NCBI GenBank assembly: GCA_032718475.1
Contig: JAUCBJ010000795.1
Location: forward strand, 1-64,000
Direction: 5' to 3'
DNA: 64,000 nucleotides
Origin: Nemertoderma westbladi
Lineage: Eukaryota; Xenacoelomorpha; Nemertodermatida; Nemertodermatidae
The notes beneath the pieces were generated by a model that saw nothing but the letters and a program-made list of their open reading frames with translations, ran no database searches and was not told where the DNA came from. The number at the start of each line of letters is the position of its first letter. Within the stretch, counting starts at the first letter, position 1. Shown here one piece after another: positions 1 through 10,861 of this stretch. The position numbers and the translations under genes were made by a program.

Positions 1-234
1 GATAGGGTTAATGGGAATATAGGGCATTGTATTAGTGGGCATAATGGGAATTGTATTAGTGGATAAAAAATGGGTACAATGGGCTGGGCAGGGCATTACA
101 AGTAATAGTGGGCGTAATAGCCAAGGCATTATATTACCGGTACTGCGAGTATTGGGCAATTTAATAGTGGCCATAACCCCTCGAACCGAAACCGAAAAAA
201 CAAGACTGCAAGAAGCTGTAACTATATAACTCAC
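1..234. repeat. Degenerate GGGCAT/ATTAGTGGGC-rich sequence
   Basis: Short related words such as GTATTAGTGGGCATAATGGG and GGGCATTACAAGTAATAGTGG recur irregularly up to about position 170, so this looks like a decayed short tandem repeat. Between about 175 and 234 lies A-rich sequence next to the splice donor of the exon that follows. I see no convincing coding frame here. Confidence 0.4.
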
Positions 235-371
235 CCGGTAGACATTCAGTATTCGATATAAACGGAGCCAGACGAGGAGTGTGGGGTCGAGACCCAGACT
301 CAGTAACGTCATCGCCAGTGCCGGAATCGAAGCCGCAGTGGAAGTTGAGCTTCTCGTAGGATTCGAGGAAA
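235..371 (-). CDS. Candidate internal coding exon, unknown protein
   Basis: I do not recognise the protein. On the minus strand a pyrimidine-rich acceptor (TATTTACTTTCAG) precedes base 371 and a near-consensus donor (CCGG|GTGAGT) follows base 235. The 137 bases between are open in one frame with 45 whole codons, entering and leaving the exon within a codon. The stretch is clearly richer in G+C than its surroundings and favours C/G at third positions. The peptide starts FLESYEKLNFHCGFDSGTGD and ends NTECLP; it is polar, with an acidic Gly/Ser/Asp-rich middle, and has no signal peptide or membrane segment. The satellite begins about 20 bp upstream of the acceptor, so it would lie in the preceding intron. 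Phase is compatible with the exon at 13556-13686, but other exons could intervene. A chance open stretch cannot be excluded. Confidence 0.45.
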
Positions 372-895
372 CTGAAAGTAAATACAATGCGGAGGGGGTC
401 ATACCGAGTCGGGTGTAGGTGTAGGGGGGTCATACAAAGTCGGGTACGGGGTCATACAAAGTCCGGTACGGGGTCATACAAAGTCGGGTAGGTGGTCAGG
501 TCATACAAAGTTGGGTAGGGGGTCATACAAAGTCGGGTAGGGGTCATACAAAGTCGGGTAGGGGGTCATACAAAGTCGGGTAGGGGGTCATACAAAGTCG
601 GGTAGGGGGTCATACAAAGTCGGGTAGGGGGTCATACAAAGTCGGGTAGGGGGTCATACAAAGTCGGGTAGGGGGTCATACAAAGTCGGGTAGGGGTCAT
701 ACAAAGTCGGGTAGGGGGTCATACAAAGTCGGGTAGGGGGTCATACAAAGTCGGGTAGGGGGTCTTACAAAGTCGGGCGTAGGGGGTCATACAGAGTCGG
801 GTAGGGGGTCATACAAAGTCGGGTAGGGGGTCATACAATGTCGGGTAGGGGGTCATACAAAGTCGGGTAGGGGGTCATACAAAGTCGGGTAGGGG

Positions 896-1090
896 GTCTT
901 ACAAAGTCGGGTAGGGGGTCATACAAAGTCGGGTATATAGGGGGTCATACAAAGTCGGGTAGGGGTCATACAAAGTCGGGTAGGGGGTCATACAATGTCG
1001 GGTATATAGGGGGTCATACAAAGTCGGGTAGGGGGTCATACAAAGTCGGGTATATAGGGGGTCATACAAAGTCGGGTAGGGGTCATACAA
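896..1090. repeat. Higher-order satellite block, copy 1
   Basis: A recognisable run of variant units starts with GTCTTACAAAG in place of GTCATACAAAG. It continues through units carrying TATATAGG spacers and one GTCATACAATG unit. The same order recurs at 1871, 3046 and 4693, showing that several hundred base pairs were duplicated together rather than unit by unit. Confidence 0.85.
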
Positions 1091-1870
1091 AGTCGGGTAG
1101 GGAGGGGGTCATACAAAGTCGGGTAGGCGTCATACAAAGCCGGGTAGGCGTCATACAAAGTCGGGTAGGCGTCATACAAAGTCGGGTAGGGAGGGAGTCA
1201 TACAAAGTCGGGTAGGGGGTCATACAAAGTCGGGTAGGGGGTCATACAAAGTCGGGTAGGGGGTCATACAAAGTCGGGTGTAGGGGGTCATACAAAGTCG
1301 GGTGTAGGGGGTCATACAAAGTCGGGTGTAGGGGGTCATACAAAGTCGGGTACGGGGTCATACAAAGTCGGGTAGGGGGTCTTACAAAGTCGGGTGTAGG
1401 GGGTCATACAGACTCGGGTAGGGGGTCATACAAAGTCGGGTAGGGGTCATACAAAGTCGGGTAGGGGGTCATACAAAGTCGGGTAGGGGGTCATACAAAG
1501 TCGGGTAGGGGGTCATACAAAGTCGGGTAGGGGGTCATACAAAGTCGGGTAGGGGTCATACAAAGTCGGGTAGGGGGGTCATACAAAGTCGGGTAGGGAG
1601 GGGGTCATACAAAGTCGGGTAGGGAGGGGGTCATACAAAGTCGGGTAGGGGTCATACAAAGTCGGGTAGGGGGTCATACAAAGTCGGGTAGGGGGTCATA
1701 CAAAGTCGGGTAGGGGGTCATACAAAGTCGGGTAGGGGGTCATACAAAGTCGGGTAGGGGGTCATACAAAGTCGGGTAGGGGGTCATACAAAGTCGGGTA
1801 GGGGGTCATACAAAGTCGGGTAGGGGGTCATACAAAGTCGGGTAGGGGGTCATACAAAGTCGGGTAGGGG

Positions 1871-2065
1871 GTCTTACAAAGTCGGGTAGGGGGTCATACA
1901 AAGTCGGGTATATAGGGGGTCATACAAAGTCGGGTAGGGGTCATACAAAGTCGGGTAGGGGGTCATACAATGTCGGGTATATAGGGGGTCATACAAAGTC
2001 GGGTAGGGGGTCATACAAAGTCGGGTATATAGGGGGTCATACAAAGTCGGGTAGGGGTCATACAA
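1871..2065. repeat. Higher-order satellite block, copy 2
   Basis: Same ordered variant units as at 896, displaced by exactly 975 bp. Copies 1 and 2 also share the rare unit variant with CAAAGCCGGGT shortly downstream (about 1133 and 2108), which copies 3 and 4 lack. Copies 1 and 2 are therefore closest relatives. Confidence 0.85.
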
Positions 2066-3045
2066 AGTCGGGTAGGGAGGGGGTCATACAAAGTCGGGTA
2101 GGCGTCATACAAAGCCGGGTAGGCGTCATACAAAGTCGGGTAGGCGTCATACAAAGTCGGGTAGGGAGGGAGTCATACAAAGTCGGGTAGGGGGTCATAC
2201 AAAGTCGGGTAGGGGGTCATACAAAGTCGGGTAGGGGGTCATACAAAGTCGGGTGTAGGGGGTCATACAAAGTCGGGTGTAGGGGGTCATACAAAGTCGG
2301 GTGTAGGGGGTCATACAAAGTCGGGTACGGGGTCATACAAAGTCGGGTAGGGGGTCTTACAAAGTCGGGTGTAGGGGGTCATACAGACTCGGGTAGGGGG
2401 TCATACAAAGTCGGGTAGGGGTCATACAAAGTCGGGTAGGGGGTCATACAAAGTCGGGTAGGGGGTCATACAAAGTCGGGTAGGGGGTCATACAAAGTCG
2501 GGTAGGGGGTCATACAAAGTCGGGTAGGGGTCATACAAAGTCGGGTAGGGGGGTCATACAAAGTCGGGTAGGGAGGGGGTCATACAAAGTCGGGTAGGGA
2601 GGGGGTCATACAAAGTCGGGTAGGGGTCATACAAAGTCGGGTAGGGGGTCATACAAAGTCGGGTAGGGGGTCATACAAAGTCGGGTAGGGGGTCATACAA
2701 AGTCGGGTAGGGGGTCATACAAAGTCGGGTAGGGGGTCATACAAAGTCGGGTAGGGGGTCATACAAAGTCGGGTAGGGGGTCATACAAAGTCGGGTAGGG
2801 GGTCATACAAAGTCGGGTAGGGGGTCATACAAAGTCGGGTAGGGGTCATACAAAGTCGGGTAGGGGGTCATACAAAGTCGGGTAGGGGGGTCATACAAAG
2901 TCGGGTAGGGGGTCTTACAAAGTCGGGCGTAGGGGGTCATACAGAGTCGGGTAGGGGGTCATACAAAGTCGGGTAGGGGGTCATACAAAGTCGGGTAGGG
3001 GGTCATACAAAGTCGGGTAGGGGGTCATACAAAGTCGGGTAGGGG

Positions 3046-3240
3046 GTCTTACAAAGTCGGGTAGGGGGTCATACAAAGTCGGGTATATAGGGGGTCATAC
3101 AAAGTCGGGTAGGGGTCATACAAAGTCGGGTAGGGGGTCATACAATGTCGGGTATATAGGGGGTCATACAAAGTCGGGTAGGGGGTCATACAAAGTCGGG
3201 TATATAGGGGGTCATACAAAGTCGGGTAGGGGTCATACAA
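3046..3240. repeat. Higher-order satellite block, copy 3
   Basis: Same ordered variant units, 1175 bp after copy 2. The extra ~200 bp relative to the 975-bp step is made of ordinary units, as expected of unequal exchange. Confidence 0.85.
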
Positions 3241-4692
3241 AGTCGGGTAGGGAGGGGGTCATACAAAGTCGGGTAGGCGTCATACAAAGTCGGGTAGGCG
3301 TCATACAAAGTCGGGTAGGGAGGGAGTCATACAAAGTCGGGTAGGGGGTCATACAAAGTCGGGTAGGGGGTCATACAAAGTCGGGTAGGGGGTCATACAA
3401 AGTCGGGTGTAGGGGGTCATACAAAGTCGGGTGTAGGGGGTCATACAAAGTCGGGTGTAGGGGGTCATACAAAGTCGGGTACGGGGTCATACAAAGTCGG
3501 GTACGGGATCATACAAAGTCGGGTAGGGGGTCTTACAAAGTCGGGTGTAGGGGGTCATACAGACTCGGGTAGGGGGTCATACAAAGTCGGGTAGGGGTCA
3601 TACAAAGTCGGGTAGGGGGTCATACAAAGTCGGGTAGGGGGTCATACAAAGTCGGGTAGGGGGTCATACAAAGTCGGGTAGGGGGTCATACAAAGTCGGG
3701 TAGGGGTCATACAAAGTCGGGTAGGGGGGTCATACAAAGTCGGGTAGGGAGGGGGTCATACAAAGTCGGGTAGGGAGGGGGTCATACAAAGTAGGGTAGG
3801 GGTCATACAAAGTCGGGTAGGGGGGTCATACAAAGTCGGGTAGGGAGGGGGTCATACAAAGTCGGGTAGGGGGGTCATACAAAGTCGGGTCGGGGTCATA
3901 CAAAGTCGGGTAGGGGTCATACAAAGTCGGGTAGGGGGTCATGCAAAGTCGGGTAGGGGGTCATACAAAGTCGGGTAGGGATCATACAAAGTCGGGTAGG
4001 GGGGTCATACAAAGGCGGGTAGGGAGGGGGTCATACAAAGTCGGGTAGGGGGTCATACAAAGTCGGGTAGGGGGTCATACAAAGTCGGGTAGGGAGGAGG
4101 GGGTCATACAAAGTCGGGTCGGGGTCATACAAAGTCGGGTAGGGGTCATACAAAGTCGGGTAGGGGGTCATGCAAAGTCGGGTAGGGGGTCATACAAAGT
4201 CGGGTAAGGATCATACAAAGTCGGGTAGGGGGGTCATACAAAGTCGGGTAGGGTAGGGGTCATACAAAGTCGGGTAGGGGGGTCATACAAAGTCGGGTAG
4301 GGAGGGGGTCATACAAAGTCGGGTAGGGAGGGGGTCATACAAAGTCGGGTCGGGGTCATACAAAGTCGGGTAGGGGTCATACAAAGTCGGGTAAGGGGTC
4401 ATACAAAGTCGGGTAGGGGTCATACAAAGTCGGGTAGGGGGTCATACAAAGTCGGGTAGGGGGTCATACAAAGTCGGGTAGGGGGTCATACAAAGTCGGG
4501 TAGGGGTCATACAAAGTCGGGTAGGGAGGGGGTCATACAAAGTCGGGTAGGGAGGGGGTCATACAAAGTCGGGTAGGGGTCATACAAAGTCAGGTAGGGG
4601 ATCATACAAAGTCGGGTAGGGAGGGGGTCATACAAAGTCGGGTAGGGGGTCATACAAAGTCGGGTAGGGGGTCATACAAAGTCGGGTAGGGG

Positions 4693-4880
4693 GTCTTACA
4701 AAGTCGGGTAGGGGGTCATACAAAGTCGGGTATATAGGGGGTCATACAAAGTCGGGTAGGGGTCATACAAAGTCGGGTAGGGGGTCATACAATGTCGGGT
4801 ATATAGGGGGTCATACAAAGTCGGGTAGGGGGTCATACAAAGTCGGGTATATAGGGGGTCATACAAAGTCGGGTAGGGAG
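4693..4880. repeat. Higher-order satellite block, copy 4
   Basis: Same ordered variant units, 1647 bp after copy 3. The last TATATAGG unit passes directly into the AGGGAGGGGG unit, so one ordinary unit is missing relative to the other copies. Confidence 0.8.
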
Positions 4881-6040
4881 GGGGTCATACAAAGTCGGGT
4901 AGGCGTCATACAAAGTCGGGTAGGCGTCATACAAAGTCGGGTAGGGAGGGAGTCATACAAAGTCGGGTAGGGGGTCATACAAAGTCGGGTAGGGGGTCAT
5001 ACAAAGTCGGGTAGGGGGTCATACAAAGTCGGGTGTAGGGGGTCATACAAAGTCGGGTGTAGGGGGTCATACAAAGTCGGGTGTAGGGGGTCATACAAAG
5101 TCGGATGTAGGGGGTCATACAAAGTCGGGTACGGGGTCATACAAAGTCGGGTACGGGGTCATACAAAGTCGGGTAGGGGGTCTTACAAAGTCGGGTGTAG
5201 GGGGTCATACAGAGTCGGGTAGGGGGTCATACAAAGTCGGGTAGGGGTCATACAAAGTCGGGTAGGGGGTCATACAAAGTCGGGTAGGGGGTCATACAAA
5301 GTCGGGTAGGGGGTCATACAAAGTCGGGTAGGGGGTCATACAAAGTCGGGTAGGGGTCATACAAAGTCGGGTAGGGAGGGGGTCATACAAAGTCGGGTAG
5401 GGAGGGGGTCATACAAAGTCGGGTAGGGAGGGGGTCATACAAAGTCGGGTAGGGGGTCATACAAAGTCGGGTAGGGGTCATACAAAGTCGGGTAGGGAGG
5501 GGGTCATACAAAGTCGGGTAGGGGGGTCATACAAAGTCGGGTAGGGGTCATACAAAGTCGGGTAGGGGGTCATACAAAGTCGGGTAGGGGATCATACAAA
5601 GTCGGGTAGGGGTCATACAAAGTAGGGTAGGGGTCATACAAAGTCGGGTAGGGAGGGGGTCATACAAAGTCGGGTAAGGGGTCATACAAAGTCGGGTAGG
5701 GGTCATACAAAGTCGGGTAGGGAAGGGGTCATACAAAGTCGGGTAGGCGTCATACAAAGTCGGGTAGGGAGGGGGTCATACAAAGTCGGGTAGGGGTCAT
5801 ACAAAGTCGGGTAGGGGTCATACAAAGTCGGGTAGGGAAGGGGTCATACAAAGTCGGGTAGGCGTCATACAAAGTCGGGTAGGGAGGGGGTCATACAAAG
5901 TCGGGTAGGGGTCATACAAAGTCGGGTAGGGGTCATACAAAGTCGCGTAAGGGATCATACAAAGTCGGGTAGGGGGTCATACAAAGTCGGGTAGGGGGGT
6001 CATACAAACTCGGGTAGGGGGTCATACAAAGTCGGGTGTA

Positions 6041-6835
6041 AAAATTTGGCGAAATATATCATAAAAACATAGAGAGATGCGCCCGGATACAACCTGTTTT
6101 ATTGACTTTAGTTTATTGTTTTGGCTAAAATAACGTGTCACTGTAACCTGCTCCTTTCCCTTAATTGATAATTTAACATTGAGGAGATACATTAAGTTTT
6201 CTAGTATTAATGCCCCAACTGGCAACTACAACGTAGATAATCTTATGAAACTCACCGCTGATATATAATTCGTATAGCGAGTTCGGAATGAGTGCATCCG
6301 GACGGAAAGTTAATCGAATCGGAAACGTCGTCCCACAAACCGTAATCCGTTACCTACGAATATATTGAGTTGTATTTAATTAAGTTTACAGAAATTATAT
6401 GAAATATAAACAGCTGTTTCTGTTGGTTAATTCAGAATTAGAATTAAGTTAATGACTCCATTGTAGTATCAACAGCTTCGCGAGGATTGGGGAAAAAAAA
6501 GGAGGCTTTCGCAGCAGCTAACAGCGAGAATGCGACTATTGAGTGTTGAAATATTGAGACTTCATAATACTAACTTAGCGATATAAAATTAATAAAATTT
6601 CCTTTTCTAAATGAAAATAAAGCAATAGAAATATACTTTTGCTAACAAATGTTATCGAACAAAAATAAATATAGTCTATCTACTAGTCGTAATAAATAAC
6701 TATTTATTATTTAACAATCAGCTGATATAATAGCGAAGTTCTTTATCAGCCCTCCCGGGCTATAATTATACCGCGAACTCGCATAGTCAGTAGCTCAACA
6801 ACTACCGGTACTCCAACTATAAGCATTTCCGAATG
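6041..6835. other. AT-rich intergenic sequence with one dispersed-repeat remnant
   Basis: No convincing coding sequence. Bases about 6105-6175 (TTATTGTTTTGGCTAAAATA through CCTGCTCCTTTCCC) resemble 28945-29010, and shorter pieces recur near 12455, 60680 and 61755, so they belong to a dispersed repeat family. The rest is AT-rich and unremarkable. Confidence 0.5.
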
Positions 6836-7048
6836 TACGGAAGCCCAATACGCCACCTTCGCGGACCTCTTGACAAATTGGGGAAACCAGCAAAAGCGCG
6901 CCTTCTCAAATATTCTGTCAACGGCGCGCGTTCTGCCAACGGCGCGCGTTCTGCAAATGGCGCGCGTTCTGTTAACGGCAAGCCCTGTTGTCAGATTGTA
7001 AAATATTTTGTCAATGGTGCGCACTCTGACAATCACGCGACCTGCTGA
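6836..7048 (+). repeat. Left inverted repeat with subterminal GGCGCGC motifs
   Basis: Holds at least four degenerate copies of (TCTG)TCAACGGCGCGC in tandem, at 6914-7025. The arrangement mirrors 8480-8727 in reverse complement. The short ORFs here are products of the repeat. Confidence 0.75.
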
Positions 7049-7550
7049 CATCCCTATTCAACACGCAGTACTTGTACTGTGTTTACTTTCAGTACTTGTC
7101 AGCTTGACAGTTGTTAGGGGTATACTGTGGTATGTGTTTAGTACCGGTGATCAGGTGACAGGCTACACAGTAGGCTAAATGTGGATACGTGAACATATTA
7201 TACTTTAGGCTACAGTATTTTGAATATTGAATATGGATAGAATTTTGTTGATTTTAATTATAACCCAGCTTTTCATGAAGGGATTTACCAATCCTGAGAT
7301 TATAAGTTTACTATACACTTTCATGGTGTCAATATTAGTCATGATAGGTCACTTAGGCGACGTTTACTGGACTGTGGACTTCGGCGTCGTGCGTTTTGGG
7401 ATTACGATCCAAGAACCTTAGAACCAAGAACCAAGAACCTTATATCGTTAATGAAATTATAGAACTGGTTGACGGTCATGCGTCACTGCGGGGTTGTCGT
7501 CATATATGGCAAAGGCTTCGACTGAAGGCCTTCGACTGAAGGCCTTCGAC

Positions 7551-7652
7551 CTTCGAATACGTAAGGGAAAGGAATGGGCAGCCTTGAATAGGCTTTCCAG
7601 GATTTGTAAGTCACCGAGAATTAATCGGAAACTTAAGGTCTTGATGTATTGA
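7551..7652 (+). pseudogene. LINE reverse-transcriptase C-terminal relic
   Basis: In one plus-strand frame this reads LRIRKGKEWAALNRLSRICK and then KSPRINRKLK. It closely matches the minus-strand relic near 9640-9720 (LRIRNRKVWAALNSLSRICK). In the related copy at 62331-63218 the same stretch (AKAWGALSKMDTIWKSDL) follows the RT palm. Only about 34 codons remain before a stop. Just upstream, 7512-7553 holds three tandem copies of a TTCGACTGAAGGCC unit. It is nested inside the TIR element. Confidence 0.65.
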
Positions 7653-7877
7653 GTCATGGTGGGCGATATTACGAAAATCTTTACACAGTGGTGGATTAAT
7701 CTGTTCAGTGACCTTATAGAGATAGGAGAATACAACCCAGTGAACGACAATCAAAAATAATTATTGTGGTTTTGTTGCAATAAACTATAATTCAGCTAAT
7801 TCTGCTTAATAATTCAACTAATTTGCTTAACGATTGGAATACGCATTCCATACGCAAGTCACATACATAATGATACT

Positions 7878-8105
7878 GTGATTGGTAAGCCGTTAATTAA
7901 TTATTACAACCCTTCTATTCGCGGCGGGAGGAACTGTTTGGAACCCGTAGGACTGCATAAAGTTGTAGATCCACAACGGGAAAAGTTCCAAACAGTTCAA
8001 CGTAATTTTCATTATGACGAGCAACCACTATCTGATATTCAAGAGTATTGTTTGTTCGTTGGGGAAAGGCTTGGGTGGCATCCAGAGCCGAAAGATTGGC
8101 AGTAA
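7878..8105 (+). CDS. Unidentified 75-codon ORF inside TIR element
   Basis: The frame opens at a GTG and ends at TAA; there is no ATG, so it is likely the 3' part of a longer or spliced coding sequence. The peptide is well-mixed, with clustered charged and aromatic residues (HYDEQPLSDIQEYCLFVGER, then LGWHPEPKDWQ at the end), more protein-like than the random ORFs around it. I do not recognise it. Because it lies within the 6836-8727 element, it might be the C-terminus of a lost transposon protein. The overlapping minus-strand ORF is a shadow. Confidence 0.3.
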   Translation: MIGKPLINYYNPSIRGGRNCLEPVGLHKVVDPQREKFQTVQRNFHYDEQPLSDIQEYCLFVGERLGWHPEPKDWQ

Positions 8106-8479
8106 AGTAAAAAGCGTTACAAACTCCTAAATTCAAAGTTGAAATAAAATACTCTTATTAATAAAACCTAATTGTAACAATATATTTAATTCTTAAATTG
8201 TTACTTTTTCACTCGAATATAACCCAAAATCGGGAGAAAAAGTTTCACTTTTATTCCCTAGGGAAAAAAGTAATCAATAGGATTGCAATTATTTTACTTT
8301 TTGTCCCGGCGAAAAAAGTAAAGTAAAATATTTTTGGTGGAATTTCGTAAATTTTATTACATATATTGAAAGAGCGTCGACGTAGAAGAGGTTTGCAAGT
8401 AATACTGTAAATAACAACTGTCAACCTGAGAAGCACTGAAGTAAACACAATACAGCAGTACCTGTTGTACTGCAGAACA

Positions 8480-8727
8480 GCCTGTTGAATAGACCGGTCA
8501 GAGCATGTGCCGTTGACAGTGCGCCCGCCGTTGACAAAAAAATTGACAACGGCGCAGGGCATTGAAGAGCGCGCGTCATTGACAGAATATTTGACAATCT
8601 GACAACGGGGCTCGCTATTGACAGACTGCGCGCCGTTGACAAAATATGTGACAACGGCGCGCTTTTGCAGGTATCCCCTCAGTTTGTCATGATGTCCGCG
8701 AAGGTATGGCCGTAATGGGCTTCCGTA
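8480..8727 (-). repeat. Right inverted repeat with subterminal GGCGCGC motifs
   Basis: Reverse-complement partner of 6836-7048, with TTGACAAAATATGTGACAACGG-type subterminal units. Divergence between the arms suggests an old insertion. ORFs reported across it are incidental. Confidence 0.75.
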
Positions 8728-9110
8728 AGAATGCAATAAAATGGTACACAAAGTCCCACGTCAACAATGCCATCTGTTCTCAGATATCTCTTGTACAGAA
8801 ATGACAGGATTTTAAATGACTTCAACATTGTCTTCCAGTAAGATTAATCAGTAACTGTAATAACAGCCAGAGTTTAATAAAGTTCACTACTATTGACCTG
8901 AACATCACCCAGGGATAGCTAACCTTAATATAACCCCCCAAAGAAGTGACTTTATTGTAGACTTTGAAAAGATCGATTTCTTTTCCCAACACCACAGGAA
9001 GATTCCTGTACGGAGTCCTAGAAATAAAAAAAAGAGTTAAGAAATTAATAAACTTTTAATGGTGATATTATTATATGCAGCGGACCACAACAAGTTACAT
9101 CACAGACTGA
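8728..9110. other. Non-coding, nothing recognised
   Basis: AT-rich sequence between the TIR element and a LINE fragment. I see no coding frame, repeat or RNA feature that I can support. Confidence 0.4.
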
Positions 9111-9114
9111 TGTT

Positions 9115-10075
9115 CTCCACTACTACTACTAATACGATCGGCGTGCTGCATTATATATTATATATTTTAAATATATACCAAGAATGCTGTGCCGGCTTGT
9201 CGACAAAAATTGCGCCGCCACAACTCCATATCACCCATGACAGTTGCTAGATAATACGCATCTTTAAGGCCAGTGTCCTTTATGATGCGTCTCAAGAAAG
9301 TCATGGGCTGTCCACCATGCTTATTCACTCCATGAGGCTGCCAAAGCACAAGATTATGCACTGGCTGGTCCTCACGGCGAAAGCAATGTCCTGCAAAGCG
9401 GAGGCGGTTCCGTTCAAGTGTCGAGCTAGGGGAGACTAATGGAACCCCTCCAATGTTGTATAGAGTCTGATAGGAGATGTGTTCATTGTACTTGACACAA
9501 CGAAGTCAGGGGCAGTATTATTGTGAAAGTGCCATCCAGAGATGAGGTATCCTCCACAGTTAGAGCCCAGCATGGTCATGGATTCCCATATAAGAGTACT
9601 GGTACTACCGCTGCTATAAATAATGGAACCTTTAAGGTTCCGTTTTATTCGATGGGACTTGCAAATCCTGGACAGACTATTTAACGCTGCCCATACCTTC
9701 CTGTTACGAATCCGGAGGTCTTCACCTGACTTTCTGATCCATGATCCCAAGAAGCAGAAGTCATCCACGTGCTCAACCAAGCAGTCCCTATAGCTTATAC
9801 ACTTGCGATCAGACAGTTCTTGAGGGCTGTCTGTCTAGGTTGACTGTCATGATTTTAGTCTACTTGGAGTTAACAAAAAGACCAACACTAGAAGCAACTT
9901 GCTCCTATGAGCAGATGAGCCTTTGGGCTCCCTCTAGTGATTCTGACAGTATCCCTAAGTCATCAGCAAAGTCTAGATCAGTAAGGTACTTTGCTGGATT
10001 TCCTCCATTTCTTGTTCCAGTAGGGGGTGTTACCATCACGCATCACTCCATATTTATTAACAAGATGATCTAAGG
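9115..10075 (-). pseudogene. LINE-T family fragment: RT palm remnant to 3' end
   Basis: Read on the minus strand, about 9990-9960 encodes DLDFADDLGIL, which contains the FADD form of the RT catalytic box. It is followed by FCFLGSWIRKSGEDLRIR (about 9760-9700) and by the C-terminal region with HNLVLWQPHGVNKHGGQPMT (about 9355-9300). The order matches the plus-strand copy at 61840-62155 and the minus-strand copies at 57660 and 62331. Several frameshifts and stops break the frame. The 3' end at about 9115-9133 is a short run of CTA triplets, the (TAG)n tail typical of this family in the window. No endonuclease is present, so it is 5'-truncated, as is usual for LINE copies. Confidence 0.8.
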
Positions 10076-10322
10076 ACATGTGTAGATTAACCACAATTAC
10101 GAATAAGAGTGGCACCATGAGTGTCACCATGAAGGATTCCCCATAAGATTGTTCCATTTCGTTTCGTTTTTTATCAATCTATAAAATTTTAGTTTCGTTT
10201 CGTTTTCTTTTAAATTTTTGATTTTATAAAATAAAAGTTTTAAATATAACCGCCCCCCATACCAACACCATTATTGTAGTATAATGAATGTAGTACAATA
10301 CAATATAGGCCCCTAGGTGTAC
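10076..10322. repeat. TTTCG-rich low-complexity stretch and flank
   Basis: Bases 10153-10215 are rich in GTTTCGTTTCG words. A second, longer TTTCG/CGAAA-rich zone lies at 11500-11700. Together they flank the fold-back element below at a distance. Confidence 0.5.
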
Positions 10323-10861
10323 GGACAATTCCAACCCGGACAATTCCGACCCATTCAGAGATCAAATGAAATTTTCATGGGTCGGAATTGTCCGGAACCA
10401 GCATAGGACAATTCCGACCCAAATGATTACAAAATAATATTAATAATAAATAATATTTTTATGTAACCAACATTACATTGTTTTATTATTTAACATAAGA
10501 TTGATGTGTCCATTGATATTCTTCGTTCGAGACAAGTTTACTACGGTATGTAATTTTATAGTTGTATAGTACTTAGTTTAGTGTATTCGGTACTAATGTG
10601 TTTTGGGCACAACCCACCAAATTGTTAATACTAGCTAGTTTTTGCTACTTCTTTTAAAATGTTCTAAAACATATTAGCTATTGATTAAGAAAATATTAGT
10701 GTTCTAGAACACATATTTTTGGTATTAATTACCGGTAATTTCTATTAATTATTTTTATTTATTTGGATCCGGACAATTCCGACCAGGGACAATTCCGTTC
10801 CGACCTGGACAATTCCGACCCTGAAAATTTCATTCGATCTCTGATTGGGTCGGAATTGTCC
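10323..10861. mobile_element. 540-bp fold-back element with GGACAATTCCGACCC repeats
   Basis: Both ends carry clusters of GGACAATTCCGACCC in both orientations: four copies in 10323-10420 and four in 10769-10861. The terminal ~55 bp of each side are imperfect inverted repeats (CAGAGATCAAATGAAATTTTCA on the left, mirrored as TGAAAATTTCATTCGATCTCTG on the right). The middle is AT-rich and non-coding. This is the architecture of a non-autonomous fold-back or MITE-like element. No convincing target duplication was found. Confidence 0.75.

Larger units (their letters stand above)
391..6040. repeat. G-rich ~22-bp satellite array (about 255 copies)
   Basis: The unit is GTCATACAAAGTCGGGTA followed by usually four G, giving a 22-bp period. 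Variants have one G fewer or more, or inserted AGG, GT, TATA or GGC steps, so units run from about 20 to 27 bp. The array is uninterrupted for about 5.65 kb. All G-runs are on the plus strand, and each unit supplies two G-runs (CGGGTAGGGG), so any two neighbouring units could in principle form an intramolecular G-quadruplex. Open frames on the minus strand (Tyr-Asp-Pro / Cys-Met-Thr-Pro patterns) are by-products of the repeat; 3 x 22 bp keeps a frame open. The array is bounded by the exon candidate at 235-371 and by ordinary AT-rich sequence after 6040. Confidence 0.97.
6836..8727. mobile_element. 1.9-kb element with long GC-rich terminal inverted repeats
   Basis: The left end (TACGGAAGCCCAATACG, 6836) and right end (GGGCTTCCGTA, 8717-8727) are inverted copies. 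The similarity continues inward: CTTCGCGGAC, TTGACAAA/ATGACAAA and CAGCAAAAGCGCGCC on the left have counterparts on the right. Both ends border on TA, consistent with a 2-bp TA target duplication. Inside each terminus are several copies of a subterminal GTCAACGGCGCGC-like motif (6918-7030 left, 8510-8660 right). The interior is AT-rich and holds a LINE relic and one unidentified ORF. The superfamily cannot be fixed from the sequence alone. No transposase is visible, so it is probably non-autonomous. Confidence 0.75.

Noticed and set aside
899-5757. Repeated 63-69-codon minus-strand ORFs with Tyr-Asp-Pro and Met-Thr-Pro patterns
   Set aside because: They are direct translations of the 22-bp satellite; three units make 66 bp and keep any stop-free frame open. 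No start context or flanking sequence supports translation.
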